A stretch of 7,658 nucleotides of DNA, from assembly GCA_003448675.1 (NCBI GenBank), contig DLXZ01000215.1, positions 453-8,110 on the forward strand, written 5' to 3'. How positions within the stretch are numbered: the first letter of the stretch is position 1; each line of letters begins with the position of its first letter. Below are positions 1 to 6,086 of this stretch, piece by piece. The notes beneath the pieces are model-generated. The model searched no databases, was not told where the DNA came from, and was given only the letters and a program-made list of their open reading frames with translations. Origin of the DNA: Porticoccaceae bacterium (lineage in GTDB: Bacteria > Pseudomonadota > Gammaproteobacteria > Pseudomonadales > Porticoccaceae). Made by a program: the position numbers and the translations under genes.

Positions 1-479
1 ACCTGCAGGAAGCGCGCTGGTTTATCCGCAGCCTGGAAAGCCGTAACGACACCCTGATGCGGGTCAGCCGCACCATCATTGAAAAACAACAGGGCTTTCT
101 GGATAAAGGCCCGGAAGCCATGAAACCCATGATTCTGGCCGATATCGCTGACCTTCTTGGCCTGCACGAATCGACCATTTCCCGGGTAACCACGCAGAAA
201 TATATCGATACGCCAAGGGGCGTCTACGAGCTGAAATACTTTTTCTCCAGTCACGTCAATACCGCGTCCGGGGGAGAGTGTTCTTCCACCGCCATCCGCG
301 CTATGCTCAAGCGCATGATTGGCGACGAGCCACCCGCCAAGCCCTACAGCGACAGCAAGCTTGCCGGCATGTTGCAAGCCGAAGGCATCAAGGTGGCGCG
401 GCGTACCGTCGCTAAATACCGGGAGAGTATGCACATTCCCTCTTCCAGTGATCGAAAGCGTTTTAAACAGAGCGCCTGA
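1..479 (+). CDS. rpoN: RNA polymerase sigma-54 factor RpoN, C-terminal part (5' end outside window)
   Basis: This is the 3' portion of the sigma-54 gene. The reading frame is open from base 3 to the TGA at 477-479, so an ATG at 57 is internal and not the start. The first visible residues, [15 protein letters not shown], belong to the core-binding/DNA-binding part of RpoN. The helix-turn-helix around [22 protein letters not shown] (bases 135-200) and the downstream [14 protein letters not shown] segment are family hallmarks. The RpoN box [10 protein letters not shown], which contacts the -24 promoter element, lies at 396-425, and the protein ends 17 residues after it, as is usual. RpoN works with AAA+ enhancer-binding proteins to transcribe genes for nitrogen assimilation, motility and other functions. 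It heads the hpf-ptsN-rapZ-ptsO series here, as in Escherichia and Pseudomonas. The N-terminal activator-interaction domain cannot be assessed. The identification is very secure. Confidence 0.98.
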   Translation, partial: LQEARWFIRSLESRNDTLMRVSRTIIEKQQGFLDKGPEAMKPMILADIADLLGLHESTISRVTTQKYIDTPRGVYELKYFFSSHVNTASGGECSSTAIRAMLKRMIGDEPPAKPYSDSKLAGMLQAEGIKVARRTVAKYRESMHIPSSSDRKRFKQSA

Positions 480-504
480 ACAGGCCTAGATAAGGAGCCA
501 GAAT

Positions 505-792
505 ATGCAGTTGACCATCAGTGGCCATCACCTCGACGTGACCGAAGCCATTCACGACTACGTCACCAACAAGATTGGCCGTCTGGAACGCCACAATGAC
601 CATATCACCAATGTCGCGGTCATCCTGTCAGTCGACAAACTGGTGCAAAAAGCCGAGGCAACCGTCCACGGCAACGGCGTCGAGCTCTTTGCCGACAGCG
701 AGCATGAAGACCTTTATGCGGCGGTTGACGCCCTGGTTGACAAGCTGGATCGCCAACTGATTAAGCGCAAAGAAAAGCTCAGAGGTCACTAG
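505..792 (+). CDS. hpf: Ribosome hibernation promoting factor, short form (HPF)
   Basis: The 95-residue product has the same length as Escherichia coli HPF and matches its pattern throughout: MQLTISGHHLDVTEAI at the start, the VHGNG segment at 55-59, DLYAAVDALVDKLDRQL at 69-85, and a basic C-terminal helix (KRKEKLR, 87-93). Known role: in stationary phase, short HPF binds the decoding region of the 30S subunit, blocks tRNA and mRNA access, and together with RMF promotes 100S ribosome dimers. There is no C-terminal dimerisation extension, so this is not the long HPF that dimerises ribosomes alone. A strong Shine-Dalgarno sequence, TAAGGAG (491-497), lies seven bases before the ATG and fixes the start. 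It sits 25 bases after rpoN and 7 bases before ptsN, so it is probably co-transcribed with both. Confidence 0.97.
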   Translation: MQLTISGHHLDVTEAIHDYVTNKIGRLERHNDHITNVAVILSVDKLVQKAEATVHGNGVELFADSEHEDLYAAVDALVDKLDRQLIKRKEKLRGH

Positions 793-799
793 TTACACC

Positions 800-1252
800 A
801 TGAACCTTGCCGAAGTGCTCAGTCCCAAGCGAACACGGTGCAACATACCCGGTCTGAGCAAAAAACGAGTACTCGAATCCATTTCAGACCTGCTCGCGGA
901 GGATACCGGCTATATCGATGCCGACGAGCTCTACCACGGCCTGCTCAACCGCGAACGGCTCGGCAGCACCGGCATCGGCAGCGGCATTGCCATTCCCCAT
1001 TGCCGGCTGGCAGGGTGCAAAAAGATCACCGGCCTGCTGCTGAAACTGGAAACACCCGTTGACTTCGAAGCCAACGACGATGCCGAAGTGGACATAATTT
1101 TTGCCCTAATCGTGCCTGACGAACAAAACGACGAGCACCTGCAGGTCCTGTCCAGTATCGCCGAGCTCCTGCAATCGGAAGAGGTGCGCCACCAGCTACG
1201 CTGCTGCACCTCCAACGACGCCCTGTACCAAACAGCCATCAGCAACTGCTAG
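800..1252 (+). CDS. ptsN: Nitrogen-PTS regulatory protein EIIA-Ntr (PtsN)
   Basis: This 150-residue protein is a single PTS EIIA type-2 domain. The phosphorylated histidine is His67 in the motif GIGSGIAIPH (58-67). A second conserved histidine, His113, lies in DEHLQVL (111-117). PtsN is the terminal phosphoacceptor of the nitrogen PTS (PtsP to PtsO to PtsN). No sugar-permease domain is attached, consistent with a regulatory rather than transport role. Relatives control potassium transport and sensor kinases according to phosphorylation state. The ATG at 800 is 7 bases after the hpf stop. The nearest purine-rich element, AGAGGT (781-786), lies within the end of hpf and is 13 bases from the start, which is far for a Shine-Dalgarno site, so translation probably depends partly on coupling to hpf. 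The length is slightly below the 163 residues of the E. coli protein, with no visible damage. Confidence 0.96.
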   Translation: MNLAEVLSPKRTRCNIPGLSKKRVLESISDLLAEDTGYIDADELYHGLLNRERLGSTGIGSGIAIPHCRLAGCKKITGLLLKLETPVDFEANDDAEVDIIFALIVPDEQNDEHLQVLSSIAELLQSEEVRHQLRCCTSNDALYQTAISNC

Positions 1253-1261
1253 GGTGGAAGG

Positions 1262-2137
1262 ATGGAGCAGCCCAATACCCGGCTTATTGTTGTCAGTGGG
1301 CGCTCCGGATCAGGCAAAAGTACTGCCTTGCACGTGCTGGAAGATGTTGGCTTCACCTGTATCGACAATCTGCCAATCGGCATGCTTTCGGGATTGTTCG
1401 AGCATATCCGCCAGGGTAGCGACAACAGCCTGAACCAGATTGCCGTCGGCGTCGATACCCGTAATATTTCCGGCCAGCTGGACGAATTTCCCAACATCAT
1501 CGATCAACTGCGCAAAGAAGGTATCCGGTGCGAAGTTCTGTATCTGGATGCCAGCAATAGCGCCCTGATCCGCCGCTTTAGCGAAACCCGCAGGCGCCAC
1601 CCACTGAGCTCTGCATCGGTTGATCTGAAAAAAGCCATTGCCCTGGATCGGCAATTACTGGAACCGGTGGCCGCAATTGCCAGTCGGCAGATCGATACCA
1701 GCAATATGTCGCTGCACCAGCTGCGCGACCTGATCAAGAAACAGATCGTCCCGGAAACCGCCAACGATATGGCGGTCTTGTTCCAGTCCTTTGCCTTTAA
1801 ATACGGCGTGCCGGTGGATGCGGACTTCGTCTTTGACGTCCGCTGTCTGCCCAACCCCTACTGGAAAAAAGAGCTGCGCTCCTACAATGGCAACGATCAG
1901 CCGGTCATTCAGTTTCTCGACTCACAAACCGAGGTAGCGGCCATGCTTGCGGATCTGAATGGTTTCCTTTCCCGCTGGATTCCCCGCTACGCGGCCACCA
2001 ACCGCAGTTACCTGACCATTGCCGTGGGTTGCACCGGTGGCCAGCATCGCTCGGTTTATATCTGCAACCAGCTCACCCAACAGTTCGCCAAGCAGTTTAC
2101 CAACATCCAGGTTCAACACCGCGAACTGGACGGCTGA
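1262..2137 (+). CDS. rapZ: RNase adapter / glucosamine-6-phosphate sensor RapZ (YvcJ/YhbJ family NTPase)
   Basis: The 291-residue protein has the two RapZ domains. The N-terminal P-loop domain carries a Walker A motif, GRSGSGKST (13-21), GVDTRN (63-68) and a Walker B-like strand, VLYLDA (92-97). The C-terminal domain has FDVRCLPNP (191-199) and GCTGGQHRS (256-264), the segment that forms the ligand pocket in this family. In E. coli, RapZ binds glucosamine-6-phosphate and, when it is scarce, yields to the sRNA GlmY, so that GlmZ can activate glmS; otherwise it delivers GlmZ to RNase E. The protein here ends at VQHRELDG and lacks the lysine/arginine-rich last residues that E. coli RapZ uses for RNA binding, so the GlmZ-adapter role should not be assumed. 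The ATG is 9 bases after the ptsN stop, with a purine-rich AGGGTGG (1251-1257) just before it. Confidence 0.97.
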   Translation: MEQPNTRLIVVSGRSGSGKSTALHVLEDVGFTCIDNLPIGMLSGLFEHIRQGSDNSLNQIAVGVDTRNISGQLDEFPNIIDQLRKEGIRCEVLYLDASNSALIRRFSETRRRHPLSSASVDLKKAIALDRQLLEPVAAIASRQIDTSNMSLHQLRDLIKKQIVPETANDMAVLFQSFAFKYGVPVDADFVFDVRCLPNPYWKKELRSYNGNDQPVIQFLDSQTEVAAMLADLNGFLSRWIPRYAATNRSYLTIAVGCTGGQHRSVYICNQLTQQFAKQFTNIQVQHRELDG

Positions 2138-2149
2138 CAGCCAAGGCTG
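2132..2149 (+). repeat. Three alternating complementary 5-mers at the rapZ stop codon
   Basis: GGCTG (2132-2136), CAGCC (2138-2142) and GGCTG (2145-2149) lie one and two bases apart, spanning the TGA of rapZ. The middle block can pair with either neighbour, giving two mutually exclusive small hairpins of about four base pairs with loops of three or four bases. No T-run follows, so this does not look like an intrinsic terminator. A chance origin is quite possible given the GC content. Confidence 0.3.
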
Positions 2150-2177
2150 GAACCCGATCGCCAAACAAAAATATAAT
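2148..2177 (+). promoter_or_regulatory. Candidate sigma-70 promoter ahead of ptsO
   Basis: A perfect TATAAT hexamer occupies 2172-2177 within an A/T-rich patch that stands out from the surrounding GC-rich sequence. The best partner at 18 bases spacing is TGGAAC (2148-2153), which matches only three of six -35 consensus bases. A start site near 2184 would give a leader of about 29 bases before the ptsO ATG at 2213. The geometry is right but the -35 box is poor, so this is only a candidate internal promoter. Confidence 0.35.
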
Positions 2178-2212
2178 CCTTCAGGCAACGGCTCGCCCTG
2201 CGGACAACACTT

Positions 2213-2482
2213 ATGATCGAAAAAAACCTCACCATCATTAACAAGCTGGGACTGCACGCCCGCGCCGCCACCAAGCTGGCCGCCACCTGCAACCGTTTTT
2301 CCTGCTCCATTCAGACCGGCATGGGGGACAAAACGGTCGACGCTAAAAGCGTGATGGCACTGATGCTACTGGCCGCAGCCCAGGGTACCAAACTGGCATT
2401 TACGTTTGACGGCGAGGACGAAACCGAAGCCTGCGAGGCCATTACCGCTTTAATAGCCGACTATTTCGGGGAGGGCGAGTAA
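2213..2482 (+). CDS. ptsO: Nitrogen-PTS phosphocarrier protein NPr (PtsO, HPr family)
   Basis: The 89-residue product is a complete HPr-fold protein. The active-site histidine is His15 in KLGLHARAA, where HPr-like proteins accept phosphate from enzyme I. Ser46 in DAKSVMALMLLAA (43-55) aligns with the regulatory serine of HPr; the matching kinase is usually absent from gammaproteobacteria, so its use here is unproven. NPr carries phosphate from PtsP to PtsN and is encoded with ptsN in this locus type, which distinguishes it from the sugar-PTS HPr. It follows rapZ by 75 bases, a wider gap than those between the preceding genes. No good Shine-Dalgarno sequence is visible before the ATG (the preceding bases are CGGACAACACTT), and a small imperfect hairpin can form at 2182-2200. 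Expression may therefore be set separately from rapZ. Confidence 0.95.
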   Translation: MIEKNLTIINKLGLHARAATKLAATCNRFSCSIQTGMGDKTVDAKSVMALMLLAAAQGTKLAFTFDGEDETEACEAITALIADYFGEGE

Positions 2483-2485
2483 GCC

Positions 2486-2507
2486 ATACGCTAGCGGTTC
2501 ATCGTAT
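2486..2507. other. Weak dyad in the ptsO-mgtE gap
   Basis: ATACG (2486-2490) and CGTAT (2503-2507) are perfect inverted repeats separated by 12 bases, just after the ptsO stop. No T-run follows, so it is a poor intrinsic terminator. The remaining gap up to mgtE contains TAGAAT (2528-2533), which resembles a -10 box, but no convincing -35 partner at normal spacing. Nothing else stands out in this 106-base gap, and it is short for a riboswitch leader. Confidence 0.15.
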
Positions 2508-2588
2508 CCGTTCACGCCTGGGGACGGTAGAATAAGCACTGCACGGAAAACCCTCAGCCTACAGGCGCATACCAGGAAAATCTGTTTC

Positions 2589-3950
2589 ATGCCGGCGAAC
2601 CAAACCACTACCGACCAACTGTCGCTGCTGTCCCTGCTCGACGAAACCCTAGTCGATTCGCGCACGGTCAATCAGGTTCGTCATGCACTAAATAATATGG
2701 CGAACCTGGACATCGCCCACTACATAGAATCCTCGCCAACCAAGGTTCGCCGCCTGCTCTGGGAACTGGTGGACCCGGAAGTCGAAGGCGATGTCTTTTC
2801 CAATCTCAACGAGGAACTACAAAAAGAATTTCTCCAGGGCATGAACAGCGAGCAGATGGCCGCGTTGGTAGCGGGCCTGGATACCGACGACGTGGTCGAC
2901 GTGCTGCAACAACTTCCCGAGCGCGTAATTCCCCGGGTTCTCGAAGCCATGGACAACCAGGACCGCCTGCGGGTCGAGAGCGTCCTGGCCTATGATGAGG
3001 ACAGCGCCGGCGGCCTGATGAATACCGACACCATCACCGTGCGCCCGGACCTGACCATCGACGTCATTCTCCGCTACCTGCGCCGGCACGAGGAAATCCC
3101 CGATGTCACTGACAGTCTGTTTGTGGTGAACCGACATGACGCCTTTCTCGGCACACTGCCACTGGGGCGAATTCTCACGGCATCGCCCAATATCACTGTA
3201 CGGGAGATTATGGACACCGACACGGATGCCATACCGGCATCAACTCCTTCGTCACAGGTGGCCCAGCTGTTCGAACGTCAGGACTGGGTATCGGCGCCCG
3301 TGGTGGATGACGACGGCAAACTGTTGGGCCGGATCACCATTGACGATGTGGTCGATGTCATCATCGAGGATGCCGAACACTCCCTGTTTGGCCTCGCCGG
3401 TCTTAGCGACGAAGAGGAAACCTTTACTTCGGTACGCCGGACCGCGCCACGAAGGGCAATCTGGCTGGGCATCAATCTGGGCACGGCGGTGCTCGCCTCG
3501 GTGGTCATCAATGTGTTTGAAAGCACCCTGGACAAAGTCGTGGCCCTGGCCATCCTCATGCCCATCGTCGCCAGCATGGGCGGGGTCGCTGGCAGCCAGA
3601 CCCTGACCGTCGTAATCCGCGGCATGGCCCTGGGGCAGATCAGCCGCAGCAATATACGCTGGTTGCTGAGTAAGGAATTCCTCTCCGCCTCCTTCAATGC
3701 ACTGCTCTGGGCCACCGTAATAGGCGCTCTGGCCTCCTGGTGGTTCGATGAGCTAATGATCGGCTACATTATTGCCGCAGCCATGGTTATCAACCTTATT
3801 ACCGCCGCCATTGCCGGCTCCCTGCTGCCGGTGGTGCTTAAATCCATTAATATCGACCCGGCGCTGGCCGGTGGCGTTATGCTGACCACCATCACCGACG
3901 TGGTAGGATTTTTCTCCTTCCTCGGCCTGGCTACGGTTTTTTACCTGTAA
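2589..3950 (+). CDS. mgtE: Magnesium transporter/channel MgtE
   Basis: The 453-residue protein matches the full MgtE architecture and is close to the 450 residues of the Thermus thermophilus structure. A cytoplasmic MgtE N domain (about 35-137) is followed by two CBS domains (about 138-201 and 202-262), an acidic connecting (plug) helix region (about 263-290) and five membrane helices (about 291-312, 316-345, 366-386, 391-413 and 427-452). Family signatures include GGVAGSQ (331-337) with VVIRGMALGQI, and TTITDVVGFFSFLGLA near the C-terminus, in which Asp437 corresponds to the conserved pore aspartate of the selectivity site. MgtE passes Mg2+ inward, and the acidic N and CBS domains close the pore when cytosolic Mg2+ is high. 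AGGA (2574-2577) lies 11 bases before the ATG, a rather long spacing. It follows ptsO by 106 bases and precedes darP by 21. Confidence 0.96.
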   Translation: MPANQTTTDQLSLLSLLDETLVDSRTVNQVRHALNNMANLDIAHYIESSPTKVRRLLWELVDPEVEGDVFSNLNEELQKEFLQGMNSEQMAALVAGLDTDDVVDVLQQLPERVIPRVLEAMDNQDRLRVESVLAYDEDSAGGLMNTDTITVRPDLTIDVILRYLRRHEEIPDVTDSLFVVNRHDAFLGTLPLGRILTASPNITVREIMDTDTDAIPASTPSSQVAQLFERQDWVSAPVVDDDGKLLGRITIDDVVDVIIEDAEHSLFGLAGLSDEEETFTSVRRTAPRRAIWLGINLGTAVLASVVINVFESTLDKVVALAILMPIVASMGGVAGSQTLTVVIRGMALGQISRSNIRWLLSKEFLSASFNALLWATVIGALASWWFDELMIGYIIAAAMVINLITAAIAGSLLPVVLKSINIDPALAGGVMLTTITDVVGFFSFLGLATVFYL

Positions 3951-3971
3951 CTTATCCCCGCAAACGTTGAC

Positions 3972-4565
3972 ATGAATGATCCGTACAACGATGAAATCAA
4001 CCCTGGCGACACGGAATCGAGCGCTCGACCCAACAAATCCGCGCAAAAAAGACAGATGCGCGACCTCCAGGCCACTGGGGAAAAATTACTGGGCCTGCCC
4101 AAAACCCGGCTAAGCGAATTACCGCTGCCCGATGACCTGATTAAAGCCCTGGCAGAAGGCCGGCGACTTAAACACGCCGACGCCATTCGTCGGCAAATAC
4201 GCTTTATCGCAAAACTGATCAAGAACGCCGACCACGAAAACATTCTGGCAGCTCTCAACACACAAGAGGAAGGTGAACGGCTGTTTCGCCAGCGCTTTCA
4301 ACAGGTTGAAGCCCTGGGCGAACGCCTCGGTACTGGCGACCAGGACTTACTGGAACAGGTGCTTGCCGAGCACCCGCAACTGGAACGCCAGCGCATCAGA
4401 CAGCTGATTCGTCTGGTACAAAAGGAAAACAAAGACCGAGCAAGCGGCGAGGATTCACCTCTCACCAGTCTGAATGCGTCCGATCAGGCCGCCACCATCC
4501 GGAACCAGCCTTCGACCGCACAACGCAAACTCTTTGATTATCTGCGCGAAAATATGAGCGCTTAA
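3972..4565 (+). CDS. darP: Ribosome-associated assembly factor DarP (YjgA, DUF615)
   Basis: The 197-residue protein shows the DUF615/YjgA pattern: KSAQKRQMRDLQATGEKLLGL (22-42), the basic helix IRRQIRFIAKLIK (72-84), a charged helical middle, RQLIRLVQKENK (143-154), and the C-terminal AQRKLFDYLREN (183-194). DarP (dual-action ribosomal maturation protein) binds late 50S precursors near the peptidyl transferase region and aids their maturation in E. coli. The Ser/Thr/Asp-rich linker at about 155-182 makes it somewhat longer than the E. coli protein of about 183 residues. The ATG lies 21 bases downstream of the mgtE stop and in the same frame, with no clear Shine-Dalgarno site, so re-initiation after mgtE is plausible. 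The start is chosen because the family core begins about 20 residues in and no other ATG or GTG precedes it after the mgtE stop. Confidence 0.93.
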   Translation: MNDPYNDEINPGDTESSARPNKSAQKRQMRDLQATGEKLLGLPKTRLSELPLPDDLIKALAEGRRLKHADAIRRQIRFIAKLIKNADHENILAALNTQEEGERLFRQRFQQVEALGERLGTGDQDLLEQVLAEHPQLERQRIRQLIRLVQKENKDRASGEDSPLTSLNASDQAATIRNQPSTAQRKLFDYLRENMSA

Positions 4566-4575
4566 TGCCAGTTGG

Positions 4576-4633
4576 GCAAACCCGTCGTCCCGACTACGCT
4601 CCACAAACCATTCACACGCTACGGGCTGTTTGC
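4576..4633. terminator. Possible bidirectional stem between convergent darP and the DUF1329 gene
   Basis: GCAAACCCGT (4576-4585) can pair with ACGGGCTGTTTGC (4621-4633) to give two five-base-pair helices separated by a three-base bulge, around a 35-base loop. The position between two convergent genes suits a shared termination site. However, there is no T-run on either strand and the loop is long, so this is a weak candidate at best. Confidence 0.2.
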
Positions 4634-4634
4634 A

Positions 4635-6011
4635 CTAGTGGCCTAACCGTCGAATCGCCGCCTGGGTCAGATATTTTTCATACAGGTCGTCGGTATTCAC
4701 CTTGGTCTCGTAGCCACCGGAAATGCGTTTTACCTGCTCCAGCCGGGTCATCCGATTGGTCTGAATATTGTGGGCATGAACCCGGGTCCAGGACGCGTAG
4801 GGATGCTTACCGTCGTAAACGGTATTCTCGCCGTCGGTGTACAAAGACGCGGCGCCATCGAAGGAGCGAAACATTTCACCGCGCCGATCGTAGGACACCA
4901 TCATCAAGGGCGCCAGTGTGCGGGCATCAAACCAGACGCGCTTCTTACTGATTGGCGCCCGGGGGAATTTAACCGGCTCGGCATCCACCACAATGGCCTC
5001 GGGGATCAGCTCCACATCCATATCCCAGAAGGTTTCCCCATGGGGGCCACCATGGGTAGTGTGCTCCCAATTCTCGTGAGCGGGCCGCCAATTGCGGGAG
5101 ACCGCCGCCAGCGTCGGGCCACGTCCTACGATCCGGTAATTACCCCAGGTCAGAAAGGGATCGCCAGCAGTCCAGGCATCGGATAAATATAAGGAGGAGC
5201 CAGGTATCAGCGGTTCAAAGCGCTGGTTACTGGGGAAACGCCGCACCCGCTTGAAGGCTGGCAGATAACCTGTCAACGCGGGGAATTCCCGTTGATCGTA
5301 GGGCCAGATATTAAGGAAGGAAGTTCCGGCAATATCATTGGGCCTAACAAAAAACACCGACTGGTAACGGAGGTTTTGCTCGTGGCCGGTCCAGTAAGGC
5401 TTTGGCTCCAGCACTAACCGTCCAGTGGCCGCCAGTTCCGCCCAGCACAGTTCATAATTGTATTCGACTTTGCCATCGGGACTGACATCGCTTTCCTTAA
5501 TGGCATAGAAAGAGGCGTCGTGGCGACCCCAGCTAAGTGTGATACCGGCGAAAACCTCCAGCGCCGTGCTCGGATCGGGAAAGGGATTGCCGCCAATCCA
5601 GGGCTTGCCCTCACGGGTGACCACATTGCCGTCACCGTCAAACATGGCCTGCCCCTGATGGCGTAGGGTTGCCTCATTATATTCCCAGGGGCTCAGCTGC
5701 ATGATGTCGGTGGTGGTATCGAGCATACGCATCCGCCGTCCCATCTGAGCTATCTGGGTATAGCGAATGGGGTCTAACAGGTCTTTAACATATTCGACGT
5801 TGTCGGCGCTGATGGTATCGCCGGTTTTGATTTTACCGCCGCTATAGGCTTCGATGGACATCAACTCATCGGGATAGACACCGGTAATATCGCCGGTTTT
5901 AGCCAGCACCGGCCACAGGGGGGTAAGCACGCCCGTGGCCAGTGCGCCCTTGGCCAGTTGCCCCATAAAATGGCGGCGGCTAAAATCAAAATCGTATTTT
6001 TTTATTCTCAT
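4635..6011 (-). CDS. DUF1329 family protein with twin-arginine (Tat) export signal
   Basis: This 458-residue protein belongs by overall pattern to the DUF1329 family (often annotated as outer-membrane-lipoprotein-sorting-like), whose biochemical function is not established. The N-terminus has a Tat motif, SRRHFMG (11-17), a weakly hydrophobic stretch (about 19-36) and a plausible cleavage site after VLA (35-37), implying export of the folded protein to the periplasm. DUF1329-like features include GKPWIGGNPFPDP (135-147), the repeated LNIWPYDQREFP and PAFKRVRRFP blocks (233-260), and the Trp/Tyr-rich C-terminal half with KRVWFDARTLAPLMMVSYDRRGEM (357-380), as in a beta-rich lipid-binding-like fold. 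The ATG at 6011 is preceded by AGGA on the minus strand (6015-6018). It lies 75 bases downstream of the TPR gene on the same strand and may share its transcript. DUF1329 genes often sit beside DUF1302 and RND-type exporter genes, but none is visible here. Confidence 0.82.
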   Translation of the reverse strand: MRIKKYDFDFSRRHFMGQLAKGALATGVLTPLWPVLAKTGDITGVYPDELMSIEAYSGGKIKTGDTISADNVEYVKDLLDPIRYTQIAQMGRRMRMLDTTTDIMQLSPWEYNEATLRHQGQAMFDGDGNVVTREGKPWIGGNPFPDPSTALEVFAGITLSWGRHDASFYAIKESDVSPDGKVEYNYELCWAELAATGRLVLEPKPYWTGHEQNLRYQSVFFVRPNDIAGTSFLNIWPYDQREFPALTGYLPAFKRVRRFPSNQRFEPLIPGSSLYLSDAWTAGDPFLTWGNYRIVGRGPTLAAVSRNWRPAHENWEHTTHGGPHGETFWDMDVELIPEAIVVDAEPVKFPRAPISKKRVWFDARTLAPLMMVSYDRRGEMFRSFDGAASLYTDGENTVYDGKHPYASWTRVHAHNIQTNRMTRLEQVKRISGGYETKVNTDDLYEKYLTQAAIRRLGH

Positions 6012-6086
6012 GTTTCCTGTTTCACCCCGGTTTTATCTGGCCCTAAACAGGTTCATTACCCTGCCCCATATTCACCAAATCCCTGC

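Noticed and set aside
2148..2161. Sigma-54 promoter (TGG...GC) in front of ptsO
   Set aside because: The GG and GC elements are separated by 9 bases rather than the required 10, and the surrounding bases fit the -24/-12 consensus poorly.
2483..2588. Magnesium-sensing riboswitch (M-box) in the mgtE leader
   Set aside because: The gap is too short, no M-box-like helices are visible, and M-boxes are mainly found in Gram-positive bacteria.
4565..4951. Plus-strand ORF starting at a TAATG overlap with the darP stop
   Set aside because: The overlap looks like translational coupling, but almost all of it is antisense to the well-supported DUF1329 gene, it is Arg/Ser-rich in the way of shadow frames, and it resembles no family I know.
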